DNA from: Erwinia sorbitola
Lineage (GTDB): Bacteria > Pseudomonadota > Gammaproteobacteria > Enterobacterales > Enterobacteriaceae
Reading direction: 5' to 3'
Assembly: GCF_009738185.1 (NCBI RefSeq)
Contig: NZ_CP046509.1
Coordinates: 499,501-563,500, forward strand
Length of the DNA: 64,000 nucleotides
Every line of letters starts with the position of its first letter. Position 1 is the stretch's first letter. A program made the position numbers and the translations under genes. Of the stretch, positions 41,532 through 50,071 are shown piece after piece. The notes beneath the pieces were generated by a model, which was given only the letters and a program-made list of their open reading frames with translations, did not search any database and was not told the DNA's origin.

Positions 41532-43478
41532 ATGACTGATATCCAAACTACTTTTGCTGACCTTGGCCTGAACGCCGAACTCCTTGAATCACTGACCGGC
41601 ATGGGCTACGTAAAGCCTTCCCCAATCCAGCTTGAGTGTATTCCTCATCTGCTGGCGGGCCGTGATGTGCTGGGTATGGCGCAGACCGGGAGTGGCAAAA
41701 CCGCAGCATTCTCGCTGCCGTTATTACACAACATTGATCCTACTGTTAAAGCACCGCAGATTCTGGTGCTGGCACCTACCCGCGAACTGGCGGTTCAGGT
41801 TGCTGAAGCGATGACCGAATTCGCTAAACACATGCGCGGTCTTAACGTGGTGGCCCTTTACGGTGGCCAGCGTTACGACGTGCAGCTGCGCGCTCTGCGT
41901 CAGGGGCCACAGGTTGTTGTGGGCACACCTGGCCGTCTGCTTGACCACCTGAAACGCGGCACGTTAGATCTTTCTAACCTGCGCGGCCTGGTGCTGGATG
42001 AAGCCGATGAAATGCTGCGTATGGGCTTCATCGAAGACGTTGAAACTATCATGGCTCAGATCCCAGACAATCATCAGACTGCTCTGTTCTCTGCCACCAT
42101 GCCAGAAGCGATTCGTCGTATTACTAAACGCTTTATGAAAGATCCGCAGGAAGTGCGTATCCAGTCAAGCATGACTACACGTCCTGACATCAGCCAGAGC
42201 TACTGGACTGCCTATGGCCGTAAAACTGATGCACTGACTCGCTTCTTGGAATCAGAAGACTTTGATGCGGCGATCATCTTCGTACGTACCAAAAATGCCA
42301 CGCTGGAAGTTGCTGAAGCGCTGGAGCGCAGCGGTTATAACAGTGCTGCACTGAACGGCGATATGAACCAGGCACTGCGTGAGCAGACTCTGGAGCGTCT
42401 GAAAGATGGTCGTCTGGACATCCTGATTGCTACCGACGTTGCTGCTCGTGGTCTGGACGTTGAGCGTATCAGCCTGGTTGTTAACTATGACATCCCGATG
42501 GACGCAGAATCTTACGTTCACCGTATCGGCCGTACCGGTCGTGCTGGTCGTGCTGGCCGCGCTCTGCTGTTCGTTGAGAACCGTGAGCGTCGTCTGCTGC
42601 GTAACATCGAGCGCACCATGAAGCTGACTATTCCTGAAGTGGAACTGCCTAACGCAGAACTGCTGGGTGAGCGTCGTCTGGCTAAGTTTGCCGCTAAAGT
42701 TCAGCAGCAGCTGGAAAGCAGCGATCTGGAGCAGTACCGTGCTCTGCTGGCTAAGATGCAGCCTCAGGAAGAAGAGCTGGATATCGAAACTCTGGCCGCA
42801 GCTCTGCTGAAAATGGCCCAGGGCGAACGTCCACTGATCGTTCCTGCCGATGCTCCACAGCGTCCTCGCAGCCAGTTCCGTGACCGCGATGATCGCCGTG
42901 AAGGCGGTCGTGGTGACCGTCCAGAGCGTGGCCCTCGTGAACCACGCGAAGCACGTGGCGAAGCGGGCGACCGTCCACGTCGTGAACGTCGTGACGTTGG
43001 CGATATGGAAGTTTACCGCATCGAAGTTGGCCGTGATGACGGTGTTGAAGTTCGTCATATCGTTGGTGCTATCGCTAACGAAGGCGACATCAGCAGCCGC
43101 TACATTGGTAACATCAAGCTGTTCGGTACTCACTCAACTATCGAACTGCCAAAAGGCATGCCGGGCGAAGTTCTGCAACACTTCACTCGTACGCGTATTC
43201 TGAATAAACCAATGAATATGCAGCTGATTGGTGATGCACAGCCGCGCAGCAATGACCGTGGCGGCGAACGTCGTCCGGGCGGCCCTGCACGTGGTGGTTT
43301 CGGTTCTGGCGCAGGCCGTGAAGGCGGAGCTCCACGCGGTGGTGCTGAAGGCGGTCGTCGCTTCAGCAATGACCGTGGCGGTGAGCGTCGTCCAGGCGGT
43401 TTCAACCGTGATGGCGCTACCAGCCGTGGCCCTCGCACTGAAGGCGGCGCAGCACCAACCCGTCGTCGTGATGCGTAA
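41532..43478 (+). CDS. deaD: cold-shock DEAD-box RNA helicase DeaD (CsdA)
   Basis: Unwinds RNA during ribosome assembly and mRNA decay, notably at low temperature. Motif I is AQTGSGKT, motif II LDEADEM, motif III SAT and motif [14 protein letters not shown] DbpA-type RNA-binding region follows ([20 protein letters not shown]), then a long Arg/Gly-rich tail containing [12 protein letters not shown] twice. The ATG at 41532 matches the family start; the GTG at 41523 is an alternative. 648 residues. Confidence 0.97.
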   Translation: MTDIQTTFADLGLNAELLESLTGMGYVKPSPIQLECIPHLLAGRDVLGMAQTGSGKTAAFSLPLLHNIDPTVKAPQILVLAPTRELAVQVAEAMTEFAKHMRGLNVVALYGGQRYDVQLRALRQGPQVVVGTPGRLLDHLKRGTLDLSNLRGLVLDEADEMLRMGFIEDVETIMAQIPDNHQTALFSATMPEAIRRITKRFMKDPQEVRIQSSMTTRPDISQSYWTAYGRKTDALTRFLESEDFDAAIIFVRTKNATLEVAEALERSGYNSAALNGDMNQALREQTLERLKDGRLDILIATDVAARGLDVERISLVVNYDIPMDAESYVHRIGRTGRAGRAGRALLFVENRERRLLRNIERTMKLTIPEVELPNAELLGERRLAKFAAKVQQQLESSDLEQYRALLAKMQPQEEELDIETLAAALLKMAQGERPLIVPADAPQRPRSQFRDRDDRREGGRGDRPERGPREPREARGEAGDRPRRERRDVGDMEVYRIEVGRDDGVEVRHIVGAIANEGDISSRYIGNIKLFGTHSTIELPKGMPGEVLQHFTRTRILNKPMNMQLIGDAQPRSNDRGGERRPGGPARGGFGSGAGREGGAPRGGAEGGRRFSNDRGGERRPGGFNRDGATSRGPRTEGGAAPTRRRDA

Positions 43479-43495
43479 TCACTGATGCCAAATAA

Positions 43496-43522
43496 AAAAC
43501 CAGCCTTCGGGCTGGTTTTTTT
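43496..43522 (+). terminator. terminator of deaD
   Basis: AAAACCAGCC, a TTCG tetraloop and GGCTGGTTTTTTT, 17 bases after deaD. It lies upstream of the end of yhbW on the other strand and may stop both. Confidence 0.9.
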
Positions 43523-43580
43523 ATATCTGAAATCTGGCACGCAGGATCGCACTATCCCTCGGCCGTTATCCTCAATAATT

Positions 43581-44588
43581 CTACAACTCGTTGCGCGCCT
43601 GCATTGCAAGCTCAAAGGAATTGAGTCGCGCTGCGCGATCAAAAATCTGCCCGTTAACCATCACTTCATCGGCCTGGGTCTCACGCAACAGCGCCGCCAG
43701 TCCCTGACGAACCTTCTCTTTATCACCCACTATCGACATACTTAGCGCTTGCTGCACGCCGTACTGCTCGGACGGTGACCACAGATTATCCATATTTTCC
43801 ACCGGCGCCGGTAGCGGGGCAGGCTTGCCACGGCGCAGATTAATAAACTGCTGCTGCATAGAGGTAAACAGGAAGCGGGCATCGCGTTCGCTATCTGCCG
43901 CGACAACGTTGACACATACCATCGCATACGGTTTTTCCAGCCGCGCCGAAGGTTTAAAGTTTTCGCGATAAAGATGCAGCGCCTGTAACAGCATATCCGG
44001 CGCAAAATGCGAAGCAAAAGCAAACGGCAGGCCCATCTGAGCCGCCAGCTGTGCACTGTAGAGACTTGAACCAAGCAGCCAGACAGGAATTTTCAGGCCG
44101 GTTCCCGGCACCGGCTGGACGACGGGCTTCTCCTCTCCGCTATGATCAAACCAGCGGATCAGTTCGGCGACATCGGCCGGGAAGTTATCAACATGACCCG
44201 CCATATGGCGACGCAGGGCCATCATGGTACGCTGATCGGAACCTGGGGCACGCCCAAGACCAAGATCGATACGGCCAGGATAGAGTGACTCCAGCGTGCC
44301 AAACTGTTCGGCAATCACCAGCGGCGCATGGTTTGGCAGCATTATGCCACCGGAACCCAGGCGCAAAGTCTCAGTATTTGCCGCCAGATAGCCAATCAGC
44401 ACTGAGGTCGCCGCACTGGCAATGCCGCTCATATTGTGGTGTTCGGCGACCCAGTAGCGGTGAAAGCCGAGTTTCTCGGACTGCTGCGCCAGAGATCGTG
44501 ATGTATGAAAAGCATCGCGTGCGGATGCTCCCTGTGGAATAGGGGCAAGATCCAATACGGAAAGAGGGGCGTTCTTTTTATCAGGCAT
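43581..44588 (-). CDS. yhbW: luciferase-like FMN monooxygenase family protein YhbW
   Basis: Bacterial-luciferase-like flavin-dependent oxidoreductase of unknown substrate. Conserved family segments: [60 protein letters not shown]. 335 residues, identical length to E. coli YhbW. The mtr permease gene that sits between deaD and yhbW in E. coli is absent. The 264 bases upstream hold a GC-rich hairpin that belongs to ubiV. Confidence 0.93.
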   Translation of the reverse strand: MPDKKNAPLSVLDLAPIPQGASARDAFHTSRSLAQQSEKLGFHRYWVAEHHNMSGIASAATSVLIGYLAANTETLRLGSGGIMLPNHAPLVIAEQFGTLESLYPGRIDLGLGRAPGSDQRTMMALRRHMAGHVDNFPADVAELIRWFDHSGEEKPVVQPVPGTGLKIPVWLLGSSLYSAQLAAQMGLPFAFASHFAPDMLLQALHLYRENFKPSARLEKPYAMVCVNVVAADSERDARFLFTSMQQQFINLRRGKPAPLPAPVENMDNLWSPSEQYGVQQALSMSIVGDKEKVRQGLAALLRETQADEVMVNGQIFDRAARLNSFELAMQARNEL

Positions 44589-44815
44589 AGTTGCTCACTT
44601 TGTCTAACGGCCAGGATATGCGCCATGTGCAAATAATGACAGGCTACGGGATCTGCTGCCCGGGTAATTGTCCGTTCGCAGCGATCCTTAAAAATAAGCA
44701 GACACAACGGTAATAGTCTGGGAATAGTCATAGTGCCAGGCCTGAAAGTATCATCTATCGTCAGGCAGAATAAAACCGCTAATGTTTTATCGCGAGTATT
44801 GCGCAGAGGATCAGG

Positions 44816-44838
44816 CCCACCGCCAGAACGGCGGTGGG
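44816..44838 (-). terminator. GC-rich hairpin after ubiV
   Basis: CCCACCGCC and GGCGGTGGG pair perfectly around an AGAAC loop, 15 bases beyond the ubiV stop on the minus strand. There is no T tract, so it is a weak or rho-assisted terminator at best. Confidence 0.5.
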
Positions 44839-44852
44839 GAATAGCAGAAGGA

Positions 44853-45731
44853 TCAGTTCACCAGCTCCAGTCCGGCAACTCGACGCCAGTAGCCGTTACA
44901 GTCATCGTTGGGTGCCATTGTCAGCGGCTGCTGGCCGGTTTCATTGGCACGGAACTGATTTACCATCGACAGCGTTCCAATATCCTGTGGTGACAGACGG
45001 ACAATATCCACCAGCCCCTGCATGGAGATCAGGTCATTGCCAAGGTTATAGCAGCTACCGCTCATGGTCTGGATGCCGTTCAGCACGAACACCTGCTGAT
45101 CTTCCTGAGTACGTACGCGCCGCCCCTGCGGATAATCAATACAGCAGGTCTGACACTCATCCTTACTGCGATTTTCAGAACGGGCAGTAAAGCAGCGGGC
45201 GGAGTACGCCAGCGGCAGATAGCCGTAGCTTAACACCTCAACCTCAAACTGCTGGCGAATAGCCAGATCATCACACTGTTTCAGCAGCTGTACCAGCCAG
45301 TCGCGCGACAGCTCCACTGGCATACACCAGCGCGTCATGCCCATTTTCAACAGCAGTTGCAGAGTCACCGCGTTATAGACATTTAATGCAGGCCCGGCGA
45401 CAAACGGCACACCGGCTTCATTTGCCAGCGTGACGGCACCAAAATCATTTGCTTCGATCAGAAACTCGCCGTTATCCACAAAGCGCTTCAACTCGGTCAG
45501 CTCAGACGGCGACTGCACCAGCGCAAGGGTGCTGAGTACCACCTGTTTACCGGCTGAGGCCAGCGATTTTGCCATACTCAGCCAGTCGGCGGTTTTGGTG
45601 GCGCGCCGTTTGCTGCACACGGACTCGCCGAGATAGACAATCTCAGCCTCGCTGCTGGCCGCGGCCTGATAAAATTCATTCAGCGTTTCTTTTGGCCAGT
45701 ACCACAATACCGGGCCAAGTGAGTATTTCAT
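44853..45731 (-). CDS. ubiV: O2-independent ubiquinone hydroxylation protein UbiV
   Basis: Peptidase U32-family protein that with UbiU performs oxygen-independent hydroxylation steps of ubiquinone synthesis. Candidate [4Fe-4S] ligands are visible: Cys near 39 (ESVCSKRRATK) and the cluster ARCF...DECQTCC. The start MKYSLGPVLWYWPKE gives 292 residues, the family length; a start six codons upstream is rejected. It lies 8 bases after ubiU. Confidence 0.94.
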   Translation of the reverse strand: MKYSLGPVLWYWPKETLNEFYQAAASSEAEIVYLGESVCSKRRATKTADWLSMAKSLASAGKQVVLSTLALVQSPSELTELKRFVDNGEFLIEANDFGAVTLANEAGVPFVAGPALNVYNAVTLQLLLKMGMTRWCMPVELSRDWLVQLLKQCDDLAIRQQFEVEVLSYGYLPLAYSARCFTARSENRSKDECQTCCIDYPQGRRVRTQEDQQVFVLNGIQTMSGSCYNLGNDLISMQGLVDIVRLSPQDIGTLSMVNQFRANETGQQPLTMAPNDDCNGYWRRVAGLELVN

Positions 45732-45739
45732 GGGTTCTC

Positions 45740-46735
45740 CTACTGCCACTGACGGTGATAGGCACCGAGCGTTGTCTGGGTACCTTCACTGAGCGCACTC
45801 AGCGCCGCCATCCACTGCGGCTGCGCGGTAAAGCTTTGCGGATCGGCCTTGCAGCGATCGATGGCCTGACGCCAGATCCGTGCAACCTGCTCAACATAGG
45901 CCGGGCTGCGCTGGCGTCCTTCTATTTTGACGGAGACAATATTGGCGGCCATCAGCTCCGGCAACAGCGCCAGGGTATTCAGGCTGGTCGGTTCTTCCAG
46001 CGCATGGTAGCGCACGTCATCCACCTTATATCGGCCCTTACACAGCGTGGGATAACCGGCATTTTCACCGCTGTCATAGCGGTCAATCAGCACTTCATTG
46101 AGCCGTGATTCCAAACCTTGCTGTGTTTGCTGCCAGCGAACGAAGCGCGCCGGGGAACAGGCTCCCACGGTATTGGGCGACTCTCCGGTCAGATAAGAAG
46201 AGAGATAACAGCGCCCCTCGGCCATAATACAGAGGCTGCCGAAAGCGAAGACTTCGAGCGGAACCGTAGTATCACGCGCCAGCTGGCGAACCTGATGCAT
46301 TGACAGCACACGCGGCAATACCACGCGGGCAACATCAAAGTTACGCTGATAGAAACGCACGGCAGCCGCATTAGTGGCAGATGCCTGCACTGAGACGTGG
46401 CGCTCAATATGAGGATATTTTTCAGCGGCGTACGCCAGCATGGCAATATCTGCCAGGATTAAGGCATCGGCCCCCGCATCGGCGGCCATATCAACGGCAC
46501 GCTGCCAGCGTGCGTAGCCGTCAGGGTGGGCAAAAGTATTAATGGCCACATGTAGTTTGCGTTTACGCTGATGGACGTAGCGCGCCGCTTCCTGCAGGCG
46601 TTTATCGGTAAAATTCAGCCCTGCAAAGTGGCGTGCGTTGGTCTCGTCTTTCAGGCCGATATAAACTGCGTCGGCACCATTTTCAATGGCCGCTTTGAGT
46701 GCCGGAAGGTTTCCGGCCGGGCAGAGAAGTTCCAT
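45740..46735 (-). CDS. ubiU: O2-independent ubiquinone hydroxylation protein UbiU
   Basis: Peptidase U32-family partner of UbiV, also an Fe-S protein. MELLCPAGNLPALKAAIENGADAVYIG is the U32 start; FGSLCIMAEGRCYLSSYLTG and ACSPARFVRW carry conserved cysteines. 331 residues. It heads the ubiUV operon and diverges from ubiT, which encodes the lipid-binding accessory factor of the same pathway. Confidence 0.95.
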   Translation of the reverse strand: MELLCPAGNLPALKAAIENGADAVYIGLKDETNARHFAGLNFTDKRLQEAARYVHQRKRKLHVAINTFAHPDGYARWQRAVDMAADAGADALILADIAMLAYAAEKYPHIERHVSVQASATNAAAVRFYQRNFDVARVVLPRVLSMHQVRQLARDTTVPLEVFAFGSLCIMAEGRCYLSSYLTGESPNTVGACSPARFVRWQQTQQGLESRLNEVLIDRYDSGENAGYPTLCKGRYKVDDVRYHALEEPTSLNTLALLPELMAANIVSVKIEGRQRSPAYVEQVARIWRQAIDRCKADPQSFTAQPQWMAALSALSEGTQTTLGAYHRQWQ

Positions 46736-46796
46736 AAGGTTCGATCCAACTAATCAGAAGAGTTGATGATTTTAGTGATGAAGTCGGTGACAAATT

Positions 46797-46810
46797 TTGA
46801 TTTAAGGCAG
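46797..46810 (+). promoter_or_regulatory. candidate FNR site between ubiU and ubiT
   Basis: TTGATTTAAGGCAG matches TTGAT-N4-ATCAA at 7 of 10 positions with one perfect half. The ubiUVT genes are used anaerobically in E. coli, which makes FNR control plausible. It lies 62 bases upstream of the ubiU start. Confidence 0.4.
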
Positions 46811-46861
46811 CTAATGGCGTATTGATGGGATTAGTGTTCCCTGATAAAACTCGTATTTACC

Positions 46862-46962
46862 GTCATACTTCAAGTTGCAGGTGCGTTGTCTGCTCCCGCT
46901 TACAGGTTTACCACCTGTCTGCATCCAGGCAGGCCCATAAGGGAACTCGAATTATTTAAGGT
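46862..46962. repeat. dispersed intergenic repeat, copy 1
   Basis: About 100 bases with ends TCATACTTCAAGTTGCA and AACTCGAATTATTTAAGG, which are imperfect inverted repeats of each other. A second copy with the same ends lies at 62638-62754. It resembles a short non-coding palindromic repeat seen between genes in several Enterobacterales. It fills much of the 313-base ubiU-ubiT gap; the rest is AT-rich and holds the possible FNR site. Confidence 0.65.
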
Positions 46963-47048
46963 AAAGTTCGCACACTTTGTTGATCCAGCCGTCAGATGCT
47001 TTTTGTTGCTGTGGCAAAATAGCTGAAATTTATTCGTAAGGAGTGATA

Positions 47049-47576
47049 ATGGTGTTGAACCCAATACGCAGCCAATGTGTCCGCTACGGGCCGCAATTAC
47101 TGCGTTTTCCGCTGCGGTTTACCCCGTTTGCTATGAAGAAGCCGTTACTACAGGCGTTGATACGATGGCAGTTTCAGCAGGCGCTGGCTGAAGGCGAGCT
47201 TGATTTTCTTGAAGGGCGCTGGCTGGGGATTGAGGTCAATGATCTTGAGTTACGCTGGTCAATCACACTGGAACAGGGGCAACTTCGGGTGGCCGACCGT
47301 GAAGAGGCCGATGTCTGGTTTCGCGGCAATGCCAACGACTTAGCGCTTATCGCTGCCCGCAGACAGGATCCTGATACTCTGTTTTTCCAGCGTCGTCTGT
47401 TAATTGAAGGCGATACTGAGCTGGGTCTGGAAGTGAAAAACCTGATGGATGCTATCGATCTGGAATCCATGCCAGCTCCGTTGCGCATTGGACTAATGCA
47501 ACTGGCTGATTTTATTGAGGCCGGAATGAAAGAGGACGCGATTTCCCCGGCGGATCGCGCAGGTGTATCATGTTAA
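47049..47576 (+). CDS. ubiT: SCP2-domain ubiquinone biosynthesis accessory factor UbiT
   Basis: Lipid-binding SCP2-fold protein needed for anaerobic ubiquinone synthesis with UbiU/UbiV. The conserved C-terminal block is ARRQDPDTLFFQRRLLIEGDTELGLEVKNLMDAIDLE. The ATG at 47049 has AAGGAG 5 bases ahead and is preferred over GTG at 47043. 175 residues. It overlaps yhbS by 7 bases. Confidence 0.94.
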   Translation: MVLNPIRSQCVRYGPQLLRFPLRFTPFAMKKPLLQALIRWQFQQALAEGELDFLEGRWLGIEVNDLELRWSITLEQGQLRVADREEADVWFRGNANDLALIAARRQDPDTLFFQRRLLIEGDTELGLEVKNLMDAIDLESMPAPLRIGLMQLADFIEAGMKEDAISPADRAGVSC

Positions 47577-48073
47577 TTCGCTCAGAAATTGGCATTGATG
47601 CTGCAAGCATCGACAGCCTGCTGCGTCGCAGTTTCCCCACTTCTGCGGAAGCAGAGCTGGTGCAGCAATTACGTGAAGATGGGTTATTAACTCTCGGTGT
47701 GGTGGCAACAGATGATGAAGGTCAGGTGCTTGGCTATGCCGCTTTCAGCCCCGTCACACTCAACGGTGAAGATCGTCAGTGGGTGGCATTAGCACCGCTG
47801 GCAGTTGATGAGAGCGTACGTAAGCAGGGCCTGGGTAAGCAGCTGATCTACGAAGGGCTGGATACGCTGAATGAGTTTGGCTATGCCGCCGTAGTGGTAC
47901 TGGGCGATCCCGCTTACTTTGAGCCTTACGGTTTTGAACCGGCTGCACACCATCAGCTGCACTGCCGCTGGGAAGACAGCGGGGCTGCGTTTCAGGTCTA
48001 TAAATTGGCGGATGATGCCTTTAACGGTGCCGAGGGGCGTATTGAGTTCTCGGAACCATTTAATCGTTTCTGA
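47570..48073 (+). CDS. yhbS: GNAT-family N-acetyltransferase YhbS
   Basis: Predicted acyl-CoA-dependent N-acetyltransferase of unknown substrate. The acetyl-CoA site is [22 protein letters not shown], followed by [22 protein letters not shown]. 167 residues, as in E. coli. The start overlaps the ubiT stop, and its 3' end overlaps convergent yhbQ by 14 bases. Confidence 0.93.
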   Translation: MLIRSEIGIDAASIDSLLRRSFPTSAEAELVQQLREDGLLTLGVVATDDEGQVLGYAAFSPVTLNGEDRQWVALAPLAVDESVRKQGLGKQLIYEGLDTLNEFGYAAVVVLGDPAYFEPYGFEPAAHHQLHCRWEDSGAAFQVYKLADDAFNGAEGRIEFSEPFNRF

Positions 48074-48365
48074 GCGCAGCAAGCCACTGAGCTAGTGACG
48101 CAGGCTGGTGTTCTACCAGCCTGATCTTCTGCGTCTTTTTTAGCTGCTTAACCTGATACTCCAGCTTCGATGCCAGCGAGCGATCCCCTGCCTCGCAGTG
48201 AAACAGCAGCTCCAGCGGCCCCTTCCCGCGTAATGCCTTCGCCCCTTTACCGCTCTGATGCTGGGCAAATCGGCGCGTCACGTCATTAGTTATCCCGGTA
48301 TACAACATCCCGTTGGCAGTACGCAGAATATAGAGGCGCCAGTTGGCAGGCGCAGCAGGAGTCAT
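48060..48365 (-). CDS. yhbQ: GIY-YIG domain protein YhbQ
   Basis: Single-domain GIY-YIG nuclease-family protein (UPF0213). The motif appears as [22 protein letters not shown], with the partner Arg in RRFAQH and the conserved Glu in [11 protein letters not shown]. 101 residues. In E. coli YhbQ has reported DNA nuclease activity; that is family knowledge and is not shown by this sequence. No mobile-element context is present. Confidence 0.93.
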   Translation of the reverse strand: MTPAAPANWRLYILRTANGMLYTGITNDVTRRFAQHQSGKGAKALRGKGPLELLFHCEAGDRSLASKLEYQVKQLKKTQKIRLVEHQPASLAQWLAALRND

Positions 48366-48471
48366 AGAGAATCTCGGTGAAAAGCAGTGCGGCTACTTTA
48401 GCGCATATCGAGCAGGAGTGGGAGTAAGGGAAGCTCAACAAAGGCCAGCCAGAGGCCGGCCTCAGTACACA

Positions 48472-48993
48472 TTACGCTGCATCAAGGATACGCAATGATT
48501 CGCGGTTAAACGCGGGCAGATCGTCAGGGGTACGGCTGGTAACCAGTCGGTCGTTATCAACAACGACTTCTTCATCGTAAAAGTCTGCGCCAGCATTTTT
48601 CAAATCAATCACCACCGGTTTTACGGTAGTCATTTTACGTCCGCGAACGGCATTGGCGCTGATCAGCAGCTGCTGCCCGTGACAGATGGCAAACACCGGC
48701 TTGCCCAGGGCGACAAAGGCTTTAGTAAATTCAACAAAACGATCGTCACCGCGCAGTGTATCCGGTGAATGGCCTCCAGGCAGTAACAGCGCATCAAACT
48801 CTGCCGGATGCACATCGTCGATACTTTTATCAACCTTAACCGTGGCTTTACCCTGTTTACCGGTAATGGTTTTACCCGCTTCACTATCAATGGTGATCAC
48901 CTGATGACCGGCTTTTGTATACGCTTCGGCGGGAGAAGTAAATTCTGAGTCTTCAAATTCATCGGTAATCAGCACCGCAATTTTCTTGCTCAT
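48472..48993 (-). CDS. yhbO: DJ-1/PfpI-family protein YhbO (protein deglycase 2)
   Basis: Class I glutamine amidotransferase-like stress protein. The nucleophile elbow AICHGQQLLIS holds the conserved Cys-His; the upstream Glu lies in FEDSEFTSP and DALLLPGGHSPDTLRGD is also conserved. 173 residues. In E. coli it protects against multiple stresses and is described as a deglycase, a role that is debated. It diverges from yjfL. Confidence 0.93.
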   Translation of the reverse strand: MSKKIAVLITDEFEDSEFTSPAEAYTKAGHQVITIDSEAGKTITGKQGKATVKVDKSIDDVHPAEFDALLLPGGHSPDTLRGDDRFVEFTKAFVALGKPVFAICHGQQLLISANAVRGRKMTTVKPVVIDLKNAGADFYDEEVVVDNDRLVTSRTPDDLPAFNRESLRILDAA

Positions 48994-49204
48994 ATTTTCT
49001 CCTTTAAATTTTATTTAACAGCGTCATAAGTGTGGTTCACTGACGCTGAAAATCAACCCGGAGCAGGTTCATGTTTTATAGGTTGATGATTTTAGAGGGG
49101 ATCATGGGGCACACAAAGGTAAAGAAGACGCAGGTTGCTGGTGTTTAGGTATACAGCACCTTATGATAATTCCCCATTAAGTTCCCATTATCCAGGACGA
49201 TCTC

Positions 49205-49603
49205 ATGGCTACTCTGCATCTGTTACTTGCTTTTGCCTCCTACTTTTTCACCAGCTGCGCGATGGTACTGGTATTCCTGTTTATTTATACCCGTATTACA
49301 CCCCATAACGAATGGCGCCTGATTAAAGAGAATAATCTGGCGGCCACCTGGGGCTTTATTGGTGCGCTGCTGGGCTACATCATTCCGCTGGCCAGCGTGG
49401 CGATTAACTCGGTTAATCTGCTGGATTACCTGGTATGGGGAGCGGTAGCTCTGGTGGTACAGCTGCTGGTGTTTACCGTGGTGCGCCTGTTTATAGCGGA
49501 TATCAGCCGCCGTATTGAAGATAATCACGCGGCTGCCGGGCTGTTCCTTGGCGGTGTGTCGACGGGTGTTGGTATCCTGAATGCGGCCTGCATGACCTAT
49601 TGA
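49205..49603 (+). CDS. yjfL: DUF350-family inner-membrane protein YjfL
   Basis: Small protein of 132 residues with four hydrophobic segments, a close match to E. coli YjfL: FLFIYTRITPHNEWRLIKENN, LLGYIIPLASVAINSVNLLDYL and the C-terminus GILNAACMTY. Function unknown. In E. coli it belongs to the yjfIJKL row at a different map position; here it stands alone, 3 bases from the convergent nrdG stop. Confidence 0.9.
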   Translation: MATLHLLLAFASYFFTSCAMVLVFLFIYTRITPHNEWRLIKENNLAATWGFIGALLGYIIPLASVAINSVNLLDYLVWGAVALVVQLLVFTVVRLFIADISRRIEDNHAAAGLFLGGVSTGVGILNAACMTY

Positions 49604-49606
49604 TCA

Positions 49607-50071
49607 TCAGCGCAGCTGGTGGATAACCTGGTTGCTGCTGCCACGCCACAGCAGCGCCGGGTCGCGTAATGCCTCAACGTATTTCCCGTCGATCAGCACA
49701 TTAACTCCTTCGATCACCTGCTGTTGCCGGGCTGTCAGCTCCTCCAGCCGGTAGCCCGTCCACATCCAGATATCCTTGCCAGCGCATTCGCGCTGCACCC
49801 GGCGCACGAGCCGACCGACATCCGCCAGATTGGCCGGATGCAGCGGATCGCCGCCTGACAGTGACAGTCCCTGGCGCGGAATACGCGTATCGTTGAGATC
49901 GGCTATCAGCCGCTCTTCCATCTCAATAGTAAACGGCACCCCGGAGTTAACCCGCCAGGTACTTTTGTTATAGCAGCCGTGGCACTCATGCACACAGCCT
50001 GAAACAAAAAGCGTACAGCGCGTTCCGGGGCCGTTAACGATATCCACCGGGTAATATTGATGAATATTCAC
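49607..50071 (-). CDS. nrdG: anaerobic ribonucleotide reductase activase NrdG
   Basis: Radical SAM enzyme that installs the glycyl radical on NrdD. The cluster motif CxxxCxxC is CVHECHGC, close to the N-terminus; SLSGGDPLHP is the SAM-binding GGE-like motif. 154 residues, as in E. coli. It starts 4 bases inside the end of nrdD. Confidence 0.97.
   Translation of the reverse strand: MNIHQYYPVDIVNGPGTRCTLFVSGCVHECHGCYNKSTWRVNSGVPFTIEMEERLIADLNDTRIPRQGLSLSGGDPLHPANLADVGRLVRRVQRECAGKDIWMWTGYRLEELTARQQQVIEGVNVLIDGKYVEALRDPALLWRGSSNQVIHQLR

Noticed and set aside
42252..43133. 293-codon frame antisense to deaD, rich in Thr/Val/Asn
   Set aside because: Repetitive translation is a shadow of the helicase gene; no initiation signals.
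48060..48365. GIY-YIG gene as a homing endonuclease or mobile element
   Set aside because: It is the ordinary chromosomal yhbQ with its conserved neighbours; no intron or repeats surround it.
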